Below, one piece after another: positions 1 to 7,354 of a stretch of 8,800 nucleotides of DNA (positions are counted from its first letter, which is position 1; the number at the start of each line of letters is the position of its first letter). Both the position numbers and the translations under genes were made by a program. The stretch comes from Chitinophagaceae bacterium UBA4412 (GTDB lineage: Bacteria > Bacteroidota > Bacteroidia > Chitinophagales > Chitinophagaceae), in the NCBI GenBank assembly GCA_002400445.1, contig DGQO01000090.1, positions 3,073 to 11,872 of the forward strand, in the 5' to 3' direction. Below the pieces are notes generated by a model. It made no database searches. It was not told the origin of the DNA and saw nothing but the letters and a program-made list of their open reading frames with translations.

Positions 1-954
1 GTAAATTCACCAATCACCTACGGATGCTGGAAACCCGTAATACTGCTTCCTTTAGCTATGGTAAACCGACTTACCATTGAGCAAACCGAGGCTATTATCC
101 TGCATGAACTGGCACATATCCGGCAACATGACTACCTGTTGAACTGGTTCTTACTCTTTAGCGAAACGGTATTTTTTTTCAATCCGTTCGTACAGATTAT
201 TGCCGGGAAAATAAAACTGGAGCGGGAAAAACATTGCGATATCATAGTACTTCGTTTTCGTCCTGATGCTGTGCGTTATGCAGAAACACTTTTGCAAATT
301 TCAAGGATGCGGAGCATATCCTTGCCAATGCAAATGGCTGCTGTGAAGCCAGGCCAGGCCCTACTCAAAAGAGTTTTATTTTTTACCAATCCCCGGAACC
401 TTGAATTTAAAAACAACCGAACCTTTTTGTCTCCCCTCGTGATACTCACCGGCGTAATTTTAAACCTCGGCATTGTCTTTTCCTTGATCCCAAAACAGCA
501 AGCGAGCTTGCTGCAGAAAATAACAGTGGCCAGCCAATTGAATACGGTTATCAAAAGCCCGGAAATACCAGCATTAATCAGGCAACAAAGCGCTATTGCG
601 GTCATTTCCGGCCAGGGAACAGAAATTAAAAAACCTGCGAGGAAAATGAATAGCCTCCGGCAAATAGTCAAAACAGAAGTGGGCCCAGAAAATTTTGCTG
701 AGCCAGAGACTGAAATAGACATGCCCTTTTTCCAGGTAAGTTCACCAGAGAAAGAGATTTCGGGAAAAGAATTTGTGCTCACAAACAGAGCCGACAATGG
801 TGCAGTACTTACCGCAAAGTATAGGGCAATACTCGTAGATGGCATGTGGATTCTTGAACCACTTTGGCTCAAAACCGATATTCCCTGGAATAGCAAAGAT
901 TCTGTAGCCCATGCTTCAGACTCCCTGATTTTGCTTTATCCTGTTGTGCAATAA
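1..954 (+). CDS. BlaR1-like M56 family membrane metallopeptidase, 5'-truncated by window edge
   Basis: The reading frame is open from base 1, so the gene begins upstream and only its last 317 residues are visible. The first visible residues (SPITYGCWKPVILLP) match the segment that precedes the active site in M56/BlaR1 proteins, so the in-frame ATG at 58 is not the start. The zinc site is intact: HELAH at visible residues 35-39, then ERExxCD (visible residues 74-80), which supplies the usual downstream acidic ligands. Hydrophobic stretches follow each part: one around LLNWFLLFSETVFFF, and one at about visible residues 143-163 (FLSPLVILTGVILNLGIVFS). The remaining roughly 150 residues are polar, presumably periplasmic, and show no penicillin-binding, TonB or plug domain that I recognise. 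In BlaR1/MecR1 systems the peptidase relays an envelope signal by inactivating a BlaI/MecI repressor, usually encoded next to it. Any such partner would lie left of the window. The stop codon directly abuts the stop of the convergent PorP/SprF gene. The family is secure; the signal sensed is unknown. Confidence 0.88.
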   Translation, partial: VNSPITYGCWKPVILLPLAMVNRLTIEQTEAIILHELAHIRQHDYLLNWFLLFSETVFFFNPFVQIIAGKIKLEREKHCDIIVLRFRPDAVRYAETLLQISRMRSISLPMQMAAVKPGQALLKRVLFFTNPRNLEFKNNRTFLSPLVILTGVILNLGIVFSLIPKQQASLLQKITVASQLNTVIKSPEIPALIRQQSAIAVISGQGTEIKKPARKMNSLRQIVKTEVGPENFAEPETEIDMPFFQVSSPEKEISGKEFVLTNRADNGAVLTAKYRAILVDGMWILEPLWLKTDIPWNSKDSVAHASDSLILLYPVVQ

Positions 955-2010
955 TCACCAAACATTCCTGGGACAAAGGTCTCCATACTTATTTCCCAAT
1001 ATAAATCCGATCATGATTTCATGGGTATTGCCGGTGTAAGCCCTTAGCCTGTTTGTTGTGGCTACTTCATAAGCGTAACTCAGGTTGAGTGTATTAGAAA
1101 TATTTACACCGGCCATGCCAGCAAAACCAGAAATTAAATCTCCATACCGGTAGCTCCCTCCTACCCAAAAACGATCCTGGTACTGCAACTTAGCATTGGC
1201 ATGTACACCAAAAAGCTGTGGTTGCCAGTATTGGAGCATAAAAGACGGAATTACATTGAGGTTATCAGACACCGAAAAACGATAACCAGCTGTGAGAAAA
1301 TAATTAGGCGCTATATAAGAAGCAAAATCATTATTGCTGCCAAACCTAACTTTACCCGGTACAATATTGAGTACAGATACTCCGGCAAAATAATCAGCAG
1401 AATATAACCAAAGACCAGCGCCAAGTTCTGGCCGCACCGGTTTTAGTGCTCCTGAAGTATAACCTACTGCAGGGTCTGTAGGATCGAGGCTGCCAAAGTC
1501 AATTTTGGTCCGATCTATGTTGATGCTGGTGATGCCCGCACTGAAACCAGCAGCCAACGTCGTCTTTATGCTAAGTGGCAAATGATAAGCATAGCTACCT
1601 GATAAACTCCAGCGATTGATGTAACCTGCCTTGTCGTTCATTGCGCTGAAGCCTACCCCATGGTGCGCTTTTGGTGCCGTATAATTTTCCCAATAATTAG
1701 TACCACGTGGGTTTTGGCCCGGCACTTCAAAAGACGTGGCACTTGTGCGCATATCTGTTTTACCGATAGCTGTGTGAATCGTAAGATAGTTGGTAACGGG
1801 GGCACCATTGATACCCGTCCATTGATTGCGGGAACTCATTTTTATATCCGTGTAATTTTCTATCCCAGTTACAGCGGGGTTCAACACAAAGTTGTTGAGA
1901 ATGTATTGTGTATAGGATGATTTGACTTGTGCACTGGCATTGCAAGCGCAAAGTAAAAACAGGATACCGGGAACAAACGATCTTGATAAACTGGCTAAAT
2001 CCTTCTTCAC
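955..2010 (-). CDS. PorP/SprF family type IX secretion system outer-membrane protein
   Basis: This 351-residue protein has a signal peptide whose hydrophobic core is GILFLLCA and whose likely cleavage is ASA|Q after residue 27. The mature N-terminus carries the family signature YTQYILNNFVLNPAVTG (residues 33-49), followed by RNQWTG (61-66). The middle consists of alternating short hydrophobic and polar strands typical of an outer-membrane beta-barrel. The end has an HEIMIGFILG segment and a CPRNVW terminus, both usual for this family. The start is GTG: the upstream in-frame triplets reach a stop within four codons and contain no ATG, and only the GTG keeps the whole signal peptide. It begins four bases after the adhesin stop codon, so co-transcription and translational coupling are likely. 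Known biology: SprF-type proteins are needed for secretion or surface attachment of partner proteins with type B C-terminal domains. Inference: its partner is the adjacent 1554-residue protein. It is probably one of several paralogues, so I give no symbol. LCAC in the signal peptide is a poor lipobox, so I favour signal peptidase I. Confidence 0.93.
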   Translation of the reverse strand: MKKDLASLSRSFVPGILFLLCACNASAQVKSSYTQYILNNFVLNPAVTGIENYTDIKMSSRNQWTGINGAPVTNYLTIHTAIGKTDMRTSATSFEVPGQNPRGTNYWENYTAPKAHHGVGFSAMNDKAGYINRWSLSGSYAYHLPLSIKTTLAAGFSAGITSINIDRTKIDFGSLDPTDPAVGYTSGALKPVRPELGAGLWLYSADYFAGVSVLNIVPGKVRFGSNNDFASYIAPNYFLTAGYRFSVSDNLNVIPSFMLQYWQPQLFGVHANAKLQYQDRFWVGGSYRYGDLISGFAGMAGVNISNTLNLSYAYEVATTNRLRAYTGNTHEIMIGFILGNKYGDLCPRNVW

Positions 2011-2014
2011 TTTG

Positions 2015-5000
2015 CTATTTTAAGATGGTGATGTAACCGGTAATGGGTTTCCGTCCGTTTCCAGGTTCTATGATATAATAATACGTATCTATGGGCAACG
2101 ACTTTCCTTTCATATTTCCATCCCACGGCGTGCGATATCCTCTTGATTCAAAAACCATCTGGCCTGTTCTTGTAAAAACCTGTACCCGGTTATCTGGGTA
2201 AGTTTCCAGGTACTGGATAATCCATTTATCATTGATGCCGTCTCCATTGGGCGAAAAAGTGTTGGGTATAACAGGCATTCTCAACACTTTCAAAAACACA
2301 ACATCTGAGGCGCTGCAGCCACCCTTTGCCGTTACCTCTATGCGATAAGTGATATCTTCCTGAACGTTGATTGCTACTGGATTCGCCAGGTCAGTAGCAT
2401 TTAGGTAAGTACCAGGCGTCCATGCATAACTTAACTCGGTGCCGGTAATTAACGTTTTGAGTTCAATCGAACCGCCTTGCAGTACAAACAAATCAGGCCC
2501 GGCATCCACCACCGGAAATGCATTTACGGAAAAGAGGATATGTGCCGTATCACTATTACAACCAATTGAATTTGTAATCCAGTGTTTAATATCAAAAACA
2601 TTGGGGGTGAGGAAGCTGTGGGTGGGATTTTGTAAAAGCGAACTACTTCCATCCTGGAAGTTCCAAAACCATTTCGTTACGCTACCGTCTAAACCATCGC
2701 TTCTATCGGTAAATGTAACGTTGTCTCCCACACAAATTGCAGCCTTATTTGTGGTAAATGCCGCAACCGGCTGTGGATGAATAAAGTTTACAATTTTAGA
2801 TGCGGTGCCCAGGCATTGATCCCCGGATTTTACGGATAATTTTACCAGATAAGGACCTAACCCGGAATATAGATGTGGTGGCGGGGTACGGGCCAGAGAA
2901 GCGTTGAGTGTTCCACTTAAGGGATCGCCAAAATCCCAGGTATAAGTGAAACTACTTTCACTGTTATCGGCAATAAATGAAGATTCGGTAAGCCTTAATA
3001 CAGCATTAGGCAAACACAAAAAGGGATCAACAAAGGAAAAATCCGCAGTAGGTATGGGGCTGATGTACACTTGCCTGGAACGCACGGCACTAATACAACC
3101 AGTAGTAGACAAAGTGTGCATCTTCACATTAAAATTACCCCAGTTTGCAAAGACATGAGTGACAGGCGATGCCAAAGGAAACGTATCAATCGGACTTCCA
3201 TCGCCAAAATCCCAGACCGTTTTTAAAATCGTGACGCCTGCAGGTACAGTGCTGCTATTATTAAAAAGAGCAGAAAATCCTGCGCAGGCAGGTGCTACAA
3301 AATCAAATTTGGTGGCAACCGTATCAATCACCGTTATAGTTTGTGAAGCAGAATCCAGACAACCTGCGGCACTGCTAATGTAAATGCAACGAATCGTGAA
3401 AGTGCCAATGCCAGCAGCTACAGGATTGAATATACCGCTGCTGCTTACGCCCGGTCCGCTAAATAAAAATGTACCGGGCACTCCCCCGGTTTCCACGGCC
3501 TGGGTAATTTGAAATGCTGCGGCATCGTAGCACACATTGGGCACAGGATCAAAGCGAAGACGTGGTGTGGCATGCAGCGTAATGACGCTAAGCTTATCGT
3601 TTACGCACACTCCACCGGAATAAGCCCGGTAGCGAATGGTAACTGATTTTGTAAGCGGACTCTGAAATGCAGGATAAAGATGTGCATACATTTTTCCTGG
3701 AGTGGGAAAATCGTCTGTTTCATAAATGGTTGGAGCGGCAATGTTATCCCAATAAATTTCCACTTTTGTAATACTTCCTGGAAAAACTGTAGAAGTGTTG
3801 TTGATGCGGATGGAATCATTAGAACATAAGCTGGCAGCATTCTGTATAGTAAAATTAGCCACAGGAAAACTGCCGTTAATCACCAATTGCTGCGCAATGG
3901 TATCCCTGCAGCCCTGGCTTGATACGGCTATTAACTGTACCGAATAATTTCCCACAGCGGTATAGCTGTGCGTAGGGTTTTGTGCACTTGAAGTATTGGG
4001 ATTTCCCGCATTCGCATTTGCGTCGCCAAAATTCCAGTACCAGGCCGAAATAGTTCCATTAAGCACTTTGCTTGAATCTGTAAATTGGGCATAAGTATCG
4101 CTAAGGCAAACTTCGGGGATGATATACCCTGCCAGCGGACGATCGTGCAGCTGGATAGATTTTGTGTAAGGAACCAAAAGGCTGCAACCATTACTCGTTG
4201 TTAAGGATAAGGTTATCGTATAGGTACCGGCCGAAGTATAAAGATGCACAGGATTTTGCAAAATAGACTGGTTTGCAGCACCACTGGCCGGGTCACCAAA
4301 ATCCCAGCTCCAGTTAGTGATCGTTCCGGCCCAGGCCCGGCTCGTGTCGGTAAATTGTACGATACCTGTTTCGCAAGAAGGATTAGAAATGGTAAACCCT
4401 GGTGTTGGTAATTTGAAAACTATGATAACGGCAGTGTCTGGTACATTCCTGATACATGCGGGATTTGTACTGTTTTGTACGCTCACTAAGTTGTAACTAA
4501 AATTTCCAGCTATAGATGTGGGTGCATTAATTGTAGCCGTTGTTCCAGTGCTTAGAATGGTTTGATTCGTACCCCCATTGATATTATACGTGAAAACATA
4601 GGGTGCCACAGCATTCGCACCGCTGAACGTAATCGTTGGTAATGGGCCATTAAGACACACACTTGTCGTGCCGGTGATAGTAGCGGTTGGATAATCTGGC
4701 ACCACAACCTGTCTCGATATCGTATCACTCAGGCAACCGGGAGTAGTAATATTGGCAAAGCGAACTGTATAAGTGCCAGGGCCCGAGAAGAGGTGTGATG
4801 GGTTTTTAAGCAGTGAGGTATTATTCGCCCCGCTGGCGGCATCACCAAAACTCCACCACCAGTGATAGGTAGGTTTGGTAGTGGTGGAATTATCCGTAAA
4901 CTGCACGATCTCAGCCGGGCATCCCGGCGCATTCCAGGTAAAATCTGCAACCGGTGGATCCGAAACCTCCAGGTCAAAATCTACATCCTGTTCAGAGCCA

Positions 5001-6679
5001 CAGGTAGAAGGATTAGAAGTATAAGTCGTAAGTAGCACTGGGTAAGTTCCCACTGTGTTAAGACTAAAAAATGTGGGAAGAGAATACCAATAAATCGTCT
5101 TCCCGTTCACGATATTAGTTGAATCCGGGCCACCTGTCCCCGTTGTACAGGAGGTATAATTTACCTGGCGTACCGCAGGCGTAATGGGCCCGGGCAGATT
5201 ACCCAAATTCCACTTTATAGAATCTACACAGTAAGGAAGCGATACTTTAAACTGGAAGGGCGATCCCGTACAAACAGATGGCGAAGTCTCAATACCATAC
5301 TGAGAACTCACACCAATTTGCTGGTAAAGATCCTTTATATAAGTTCCCGCAGAATAACCGTAAGTTTCTGCATTTCCGTAGCCATAAGCCAGTGCGTTAA
5401 AGCCGGAATCGCATAGCAACGTATGACTGGTTTCACTCACGGATAAGTATAAATAAGAATAGCTGGCATCTTCCGGGTGAGTTTGCCAAAGTGTGCTGTT
5501 GACAGGGGAGTTATCAAAACGAAAAGAAGAAAGCGCTGTACCCTCATTCTTTAAAATCACATGAATTTTATGCTGATGTGTGCCGGCTACGGTTAGGTTT
5601 GAACTAATGAGTGTAACGTTACTGATATTTTGTTCTACCGGGTTTAGCACAATCATATCAGGATCATATGGGCTGGCGTTCCCATTACAATTCTGAGTGG
5701 TAAAATACTGGGTTACAGCCACAGGCAGATTTGATTCTATCTTGTTGGGTATGGCATTAAAGAATTCGTAATAATCGTTTACAAAGGAAGCCGGAGGCAC
5801 CAGCACTCCATTTAATGTAATGATGCTTGCCGGATCGCTGCGCCAGATGCGGTAAAAATTAGAAGGCCGGCTGGCACTAGGCACCGTGAGGTATTTTTTG
5901 CCCCAGCTCCCGAGGGGGTAAAGTTGCTGGTAAAGATTATCTGAACTATTGGAGCCGCAGCTTCCGTTTGATATCTGGATCTTTCCACTTCCAGAAAATA
6001 CGGCGATCTTTTTGCATCCGCCACTGCCAGATGCAATGGATTTAATTTTGGTGCCAGACAGGTCAACACCGTTAAAGCCTGAAGTGGTTCCAAGCACCTG
6101 GTAAATCTGGCCTTTGTTGAGGGTAATGTTGTTTACGCTGCCGGCAGCCCACCCCCCCACTGTAGACGCTGATGGAATGATTTCAATATTGGTATTGTCT
6201 TCCACGCCCACAATGGTGATGAAAGAGTTGGAATTATTTTCATTTGAAGTTTGCTTGAAACTCATTGCACGGTACTCTACGCCGAGCACGTTTTTAGGCA
6301 AACACAAAGTAGCGGCGCTTGCCTGGCTGCGGGTGATGTAGGAATATACAATGATCGGCTTGGCTGCTGTCACCCGAATCGCTCTATTATTAAACACACC
6401 GTCAGCACTAATAAAATATGCATTTGGAATTACGACTGCTACCACCTGGTTTGCTGAAACAGGACCAGCCTGGATGATGGCACCTCCATAGATGGAAACA
6501 TTATAAGTGGTGCTTACGTCAGACGTAATGTATAAAGTCATCACCGGCGCCGTACCTCCCTGCATGCCCACGTGGTAACTGTATGCCAGCCAAAAATCTT
6601 TTCCTTTATTACTAAAATCTTGTGAATAGGCATTAATACCCAGGCAGCAAATGATCAGTAGCAGTAAACCTTTTCTCAT
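2015..6679 (-). CDS. Giant secreted T9SS adhesin-like protein: IgGFc-binding-like N-terminus, PKD array, type B C-terminal sorting domain
   Basis: The product is 1554 residues. I start it at the ATG at 6679 because it opens a clean signal peptide (MRKGLLLLIICCLGINAYS|Q). An in-frame ATG 45 bases further upstream would add 15 residues that spoil it. Residues of about 21-460 begin with GKDFWLAYSYHVG and include ATLCLPKNVLG, VEDNTNIEIIPSA and GCKKIAVFSGSGKI, which I recognise as the IgGFc-binding-protein N-terminal region of large Bacteroidota surface proteins. PKD-type modules lie at about 576-661, 758-845, 848-933, 939-1035 (degenerate), 1123-1207, 1210-1298 and 1302-1386. Other Ig-like or PKD-like modules lie at about 665-755, 1041-1120 and 1391-1466. 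The last 86 residues (IPNTFSPNGDGINDKW to the terminal GYITILK) form the gliding-motility/T9SS type B C-terminal domain. Export by Sec, then T9SS, to the cell surface follows from these signals. The PorP/SprF gene four bases downstream fits as its secretion partner. Adhesion is an inference from domain content; there is no catalytic motif. The upstream leader shows no clear ribosome binding site or promoter. Confidence 0.93.
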   Translation of the reverse strand: MRKGLLLLIICCLGINAYSQDFSNKGKDFWLAYSYHVGMQGGTAPVMTLYITSDVSTTYNVSIYGGAIIQAGPVSANQVVAVVIPNAYFISADGVFNNRAIRVTAAKPIIVYSYITRSQASAATLCLPKNVLGVEYRAMSFKQTSNENNSNSFITIVGVEDNTNIEIIPSASTVGGWAAGSVNNITLNKGQIYQVLGTTSGFNGVDLSGTKIKSIASGSGGCKKIAVFSGSGKIQISNGSCGSNSSDNLYQQLYPLGSWGKKYLTVPSASRPSNFYRIWRSDPASIITLNGVLVPPASFVNDYYEFFNAIPNKIESNLPVAVTQYFTTQNCNGNASPYDPDMIVLNPVEQNISNVTLISSNLTVAGTHQHKIHVILKNEGTALSSFRFDNSPVNSTLWQTHPEDASYSYLYLSVSETSHTLLCDSGFNALAYGYGNAETYGYSAGTYIKDLYQQIGVSSQYGIETSPSVCTGSPFQFKVSLPYCVDSIKWNLGNLPGPITPAVRQVNYTSCTTGTGGPDSTNIVNGKTIYWYSLPTFFSLNTVGTYPVLLTTYTSNPSTCGSEQDVDFDLEVSDPPVADFTWNAPGCPAEIVQFTDNSTTTKPTYHWWWSFGDAASGANNTSLLKNPSHLFSGPGTYTVRFANITTPGCLSDTISRQVVVPDYPTATITGTTSVCLNGPLPTITFSGANAVAPYVFTYNINGGTNQTILSTGTTATINAPTSIAGNFSYNLVSVQNSTNPACIRNVPDTAVIIVFKLPTPGFTISNPSCETGIVQFTDTSRAWAGTITNWSWDFGDPASGAANQSILQNPVHLYTSAGTYTITLSLTTSNGCSLLVPYTKSIQLHDRPLAGYIIPEVCLSDTYAQFTDSSKVLNGTISAWYWNFGDANANAGNPNTSSAQNPTHSYTAVGNYSVQLIAVSSQGCRDTIAQQLVINGSFPVANFTIQNAASLCSNDSIRINNTSTVFPGSITKVEIYWDNIAAPTIYETDDFPTPGKMYAHLYPAFQSPLTKSVTIRYRAYSGGVCVNDKLSVITLHATPRLRFDPVPNVCYDAAAFQITQAVETGGVPGTFLFSGPGVSSSGIFNPVAAGIGTFTIRCIYISSAAGCLDSASQTITVIDTVATKFDFVAPACAGFSALFNNSSTVPAGVTILKTVWDFGDGSPIDTFPLASPVTHVFANWGNFNVKMHTLSTTGCISAVRSRQVYISPIPTADFSFVDPFLCLPNAVLRLTESSFIADNSESSFTYTWDFGDPLSGTLNASLARTPPPHLYSGLGPYLVKLSVKSGDQCLGTASKIVNFIHPQPVAAFTTNKAAICVGDNVTFTDRSDGLDGSVTKWFWNFQDGSSSLLQNPTHSFLTPNVFDIKHWITNSIGCNSDTAHILFSVNAFPVVDAGPDLFVLQGGSIELKTLITGTELSYAWTPGTYLNATDLANPVAINVQEDITYRIEVTAKGGCSASDVVFLKVLRMPVIPNTFSPNGDGINDKWIIQYLETYPDNRVQVFTRTGQMVFESRGYRTPWDGNMKGKSLPIDTYYYIIEPGNGRKPITGYITILK
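2522..4954 (-). repeat. PKD/Ig-like module array within the adhesin gene
   Basis: This part of the adhesin gene encodes about ten tandem beta-sandwich modules. The PKD core is readable as W(S/D/N)FGD in five of the seven PKD-type copies. Four copies have an extended loop of the form GD-x-SG-xx-N-x-S followed by NPxHxY and GxYxV. One copy has WNFQDG, and one has EIYWDNIAAP in place of the core. Most modules carry one cysteine near the first strand (for example PGC, PSC, EVC, AIC) and one near the last strand (GCLSDT, GCRDTI, GCNSDT), which suggests one disulfide per module. At DNA level the core is partly conserved: the 15-mer TCGCCAAAATCCCAG occurs exactly at 2925-2939 and 3201-3215, with near copies at 4023-4037, 4293-4307 and 4842-4856. 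The modules otherwise differ a lot in sequence, so they look old rather than recently amplified. Confidence 0.8.
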
Positions 6680-6777
6680 GAGATGAAATAAACAGTAGTG
6701 AAAGTACACTATTCTAAAAGGCAAATTGGCGTAAAAGGAGCAAATTTTTAATGACTGACCACAATCATTTAAAATGA

Positions 6778-6803
6778 AAAAGCCACATAGAAATGTGGCT
6801 TTT
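6778..6803 (-). terminator. Rho-independent terminator-like hairpin after the small secreted-protein gene
   Basis: AAAAGCCACAT pairs with ATGTGGCTTTT as an 11-bp perfect stem around a four-base loop, with the outer pairs A/T only. Read on the minus strand, the right arm ends in TTTTT and is followed by CATTTTAAAT, a usable U-rich tail. It lies about 80 bases after the stop of the 116-residue protein gene and about 100 bases before the adhesin start, so it would separate the two transcripts. The element is nearly symmetrical, but no + strand gene ends here, so minus-strand use is the better reading. Confidence 0.75.
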
Positions 6804-6828
6804 GTTAAGAACCTCTTGGTTCTGTAAC
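6804..6828 (-). other. Second hairpin directly beside the terminator
   Basis: GTTAAGAACC (6804-6813) pairs with GGTTCT-G-TAAC (6818-6828). This gives a ten-pair stem with a single bulged G and a TCTT loop (AAGA on the minus strand). It begins at the base after the terminator stem ends, so two hairpins sit back to back. On the minus strand this one is transcribed first. It has no T-tract of its own on that strand and may protect the 3' end or strengthen termination. Confidence 0.5.
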
Positions 6829-6883
6829 CCCCAAAGAAAACGAGTTATCGGCTTAAAACGGTTGAGGTAATCCGCAGCCCTTA

Positions 6884-7234
6884 TTATTTTGAAATCCTGG
6901 CAACATTACTTGCACTGGATGTATTTGTATCTGATTTAACTACCCGAAAGTAGCTCTTGCCCTTACCTATTTTAGTGGCTTCCTGCTTAAAGGCAAAGCT
7001 TCCTCGACTTCCCTTTGGATCCTGCCCCCAAACCAATCCAACCGTGGTAAAGGTTTTTCCATCCGCACTCGCCTGAACTTCCCAGTCAGCATCTTCATCA
7101 CTGTGCCAAACCAATAGCACCTGCTTTCCTTCAACCTTAGCCTGCAAATTAACTACAGGTATTTGAACCAAGTTTTGACTTTTTACTGGTACATGAATAA
7201 TAGCAAAAAGTAAGAGATAAATAAACTGTTTCAT
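6884..7234 (-). CDS. Small secreted protein consisting of one FN3/Ig-like module of the T9SS-substrate type
   Basis: The product is 116 residues with a short signal peptide (MKQFIYLLLFAIIHVPVKS|Q, cleaved after about residue 19). The mature part contains VLLVWHSDEDADWEVQ, then SADGKTFTTVGLV, then SYFRVV and SSASNVARI. This is the pattern VxLxW...FxVexSxDGxxFxxIgxV...YYRvxxxD...S found in the FN3/Ig-like module that usually lies just before the C-terminal sorting domain of long T9SS substrates. Here there is no catalytic or adhesive domain before it and no type A or type B sorting domain after it, so it would be released to the periplasm or exported by an unknown route. A nearby upstream ATG is out of frame, leaving this start. 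Two hairpins follow it, so it is probably monocistronic. It may be a remnant of a larger gene or a true small protein; the intact signal peptide and lack of internal stops favour the latter. I do not recognise a named family. Confidence 0.8.
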   Translation of the reverse strand: MKQFIYLLLFAIIHVPVKSQNLVQIPVVNLQAKVEGKQVLLVWHSDEDADWEVQASADGKTFTTVGLVWGQDPKGSRGSFAFKQEATKIGKGKSYFRVVKSDTNTSSASNVARISK

Positions 7235-7258
7235 TTTTTCATTGCTTTAGTAGTTCCT

Positions 7259-7288
7259 AAAGATTACAAGCGTAACCAGTTATTGCAA
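7259..7288 (-). promoter_or_regulatory. Weak Bacteroidota-type promoter candidate for the small secreted protein
   Basis: On the minus strand, TTG (7288-7286) is followed after 19 bases by TAATCTTT (7266-7259). The -33 element and spacing fit the Bacteroidota promoter, but the -7 box has two mismatches to TAnnTTTG. Transcription would begin about 18 bases before the ATG. This is a visual match only. Confidence 0.25.
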
Positions 7289-7354
7289 TGAATAATGGAT
7301 TTAATAAACAGGTTGATCAGATAATGGAAAATGGCAGGAGCAACCCCGCAATAC

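Noticed and set aside
276..896. 206-codon minus-strand frame opposite the M56 gene
   Set aside because: It lies wholly antisense to a gene with an intact zinc motif, and its translation shows no domain or coherent fold pattern.
2439..3383. Three + strand frames of 70-113 codons opposite the adhesin gene
   Set aside because: They are antisense shadows of a long coding frame whose modules are clearly conserved.
2522..4954. CRISPR-like or satellite repeat from the recurring CCAAAATCCCAG motif
   Set aside because: The recurrences fall in one reading frame and encode the PKD W-x-FGD core at irregular spacing; they are protein repeats.
6680..6724. Upstream in-frame ATG for the large adhesin
   Set aside because: It would place 15 extra residues before a clean signal peptide; the ATG at 6679 is better.
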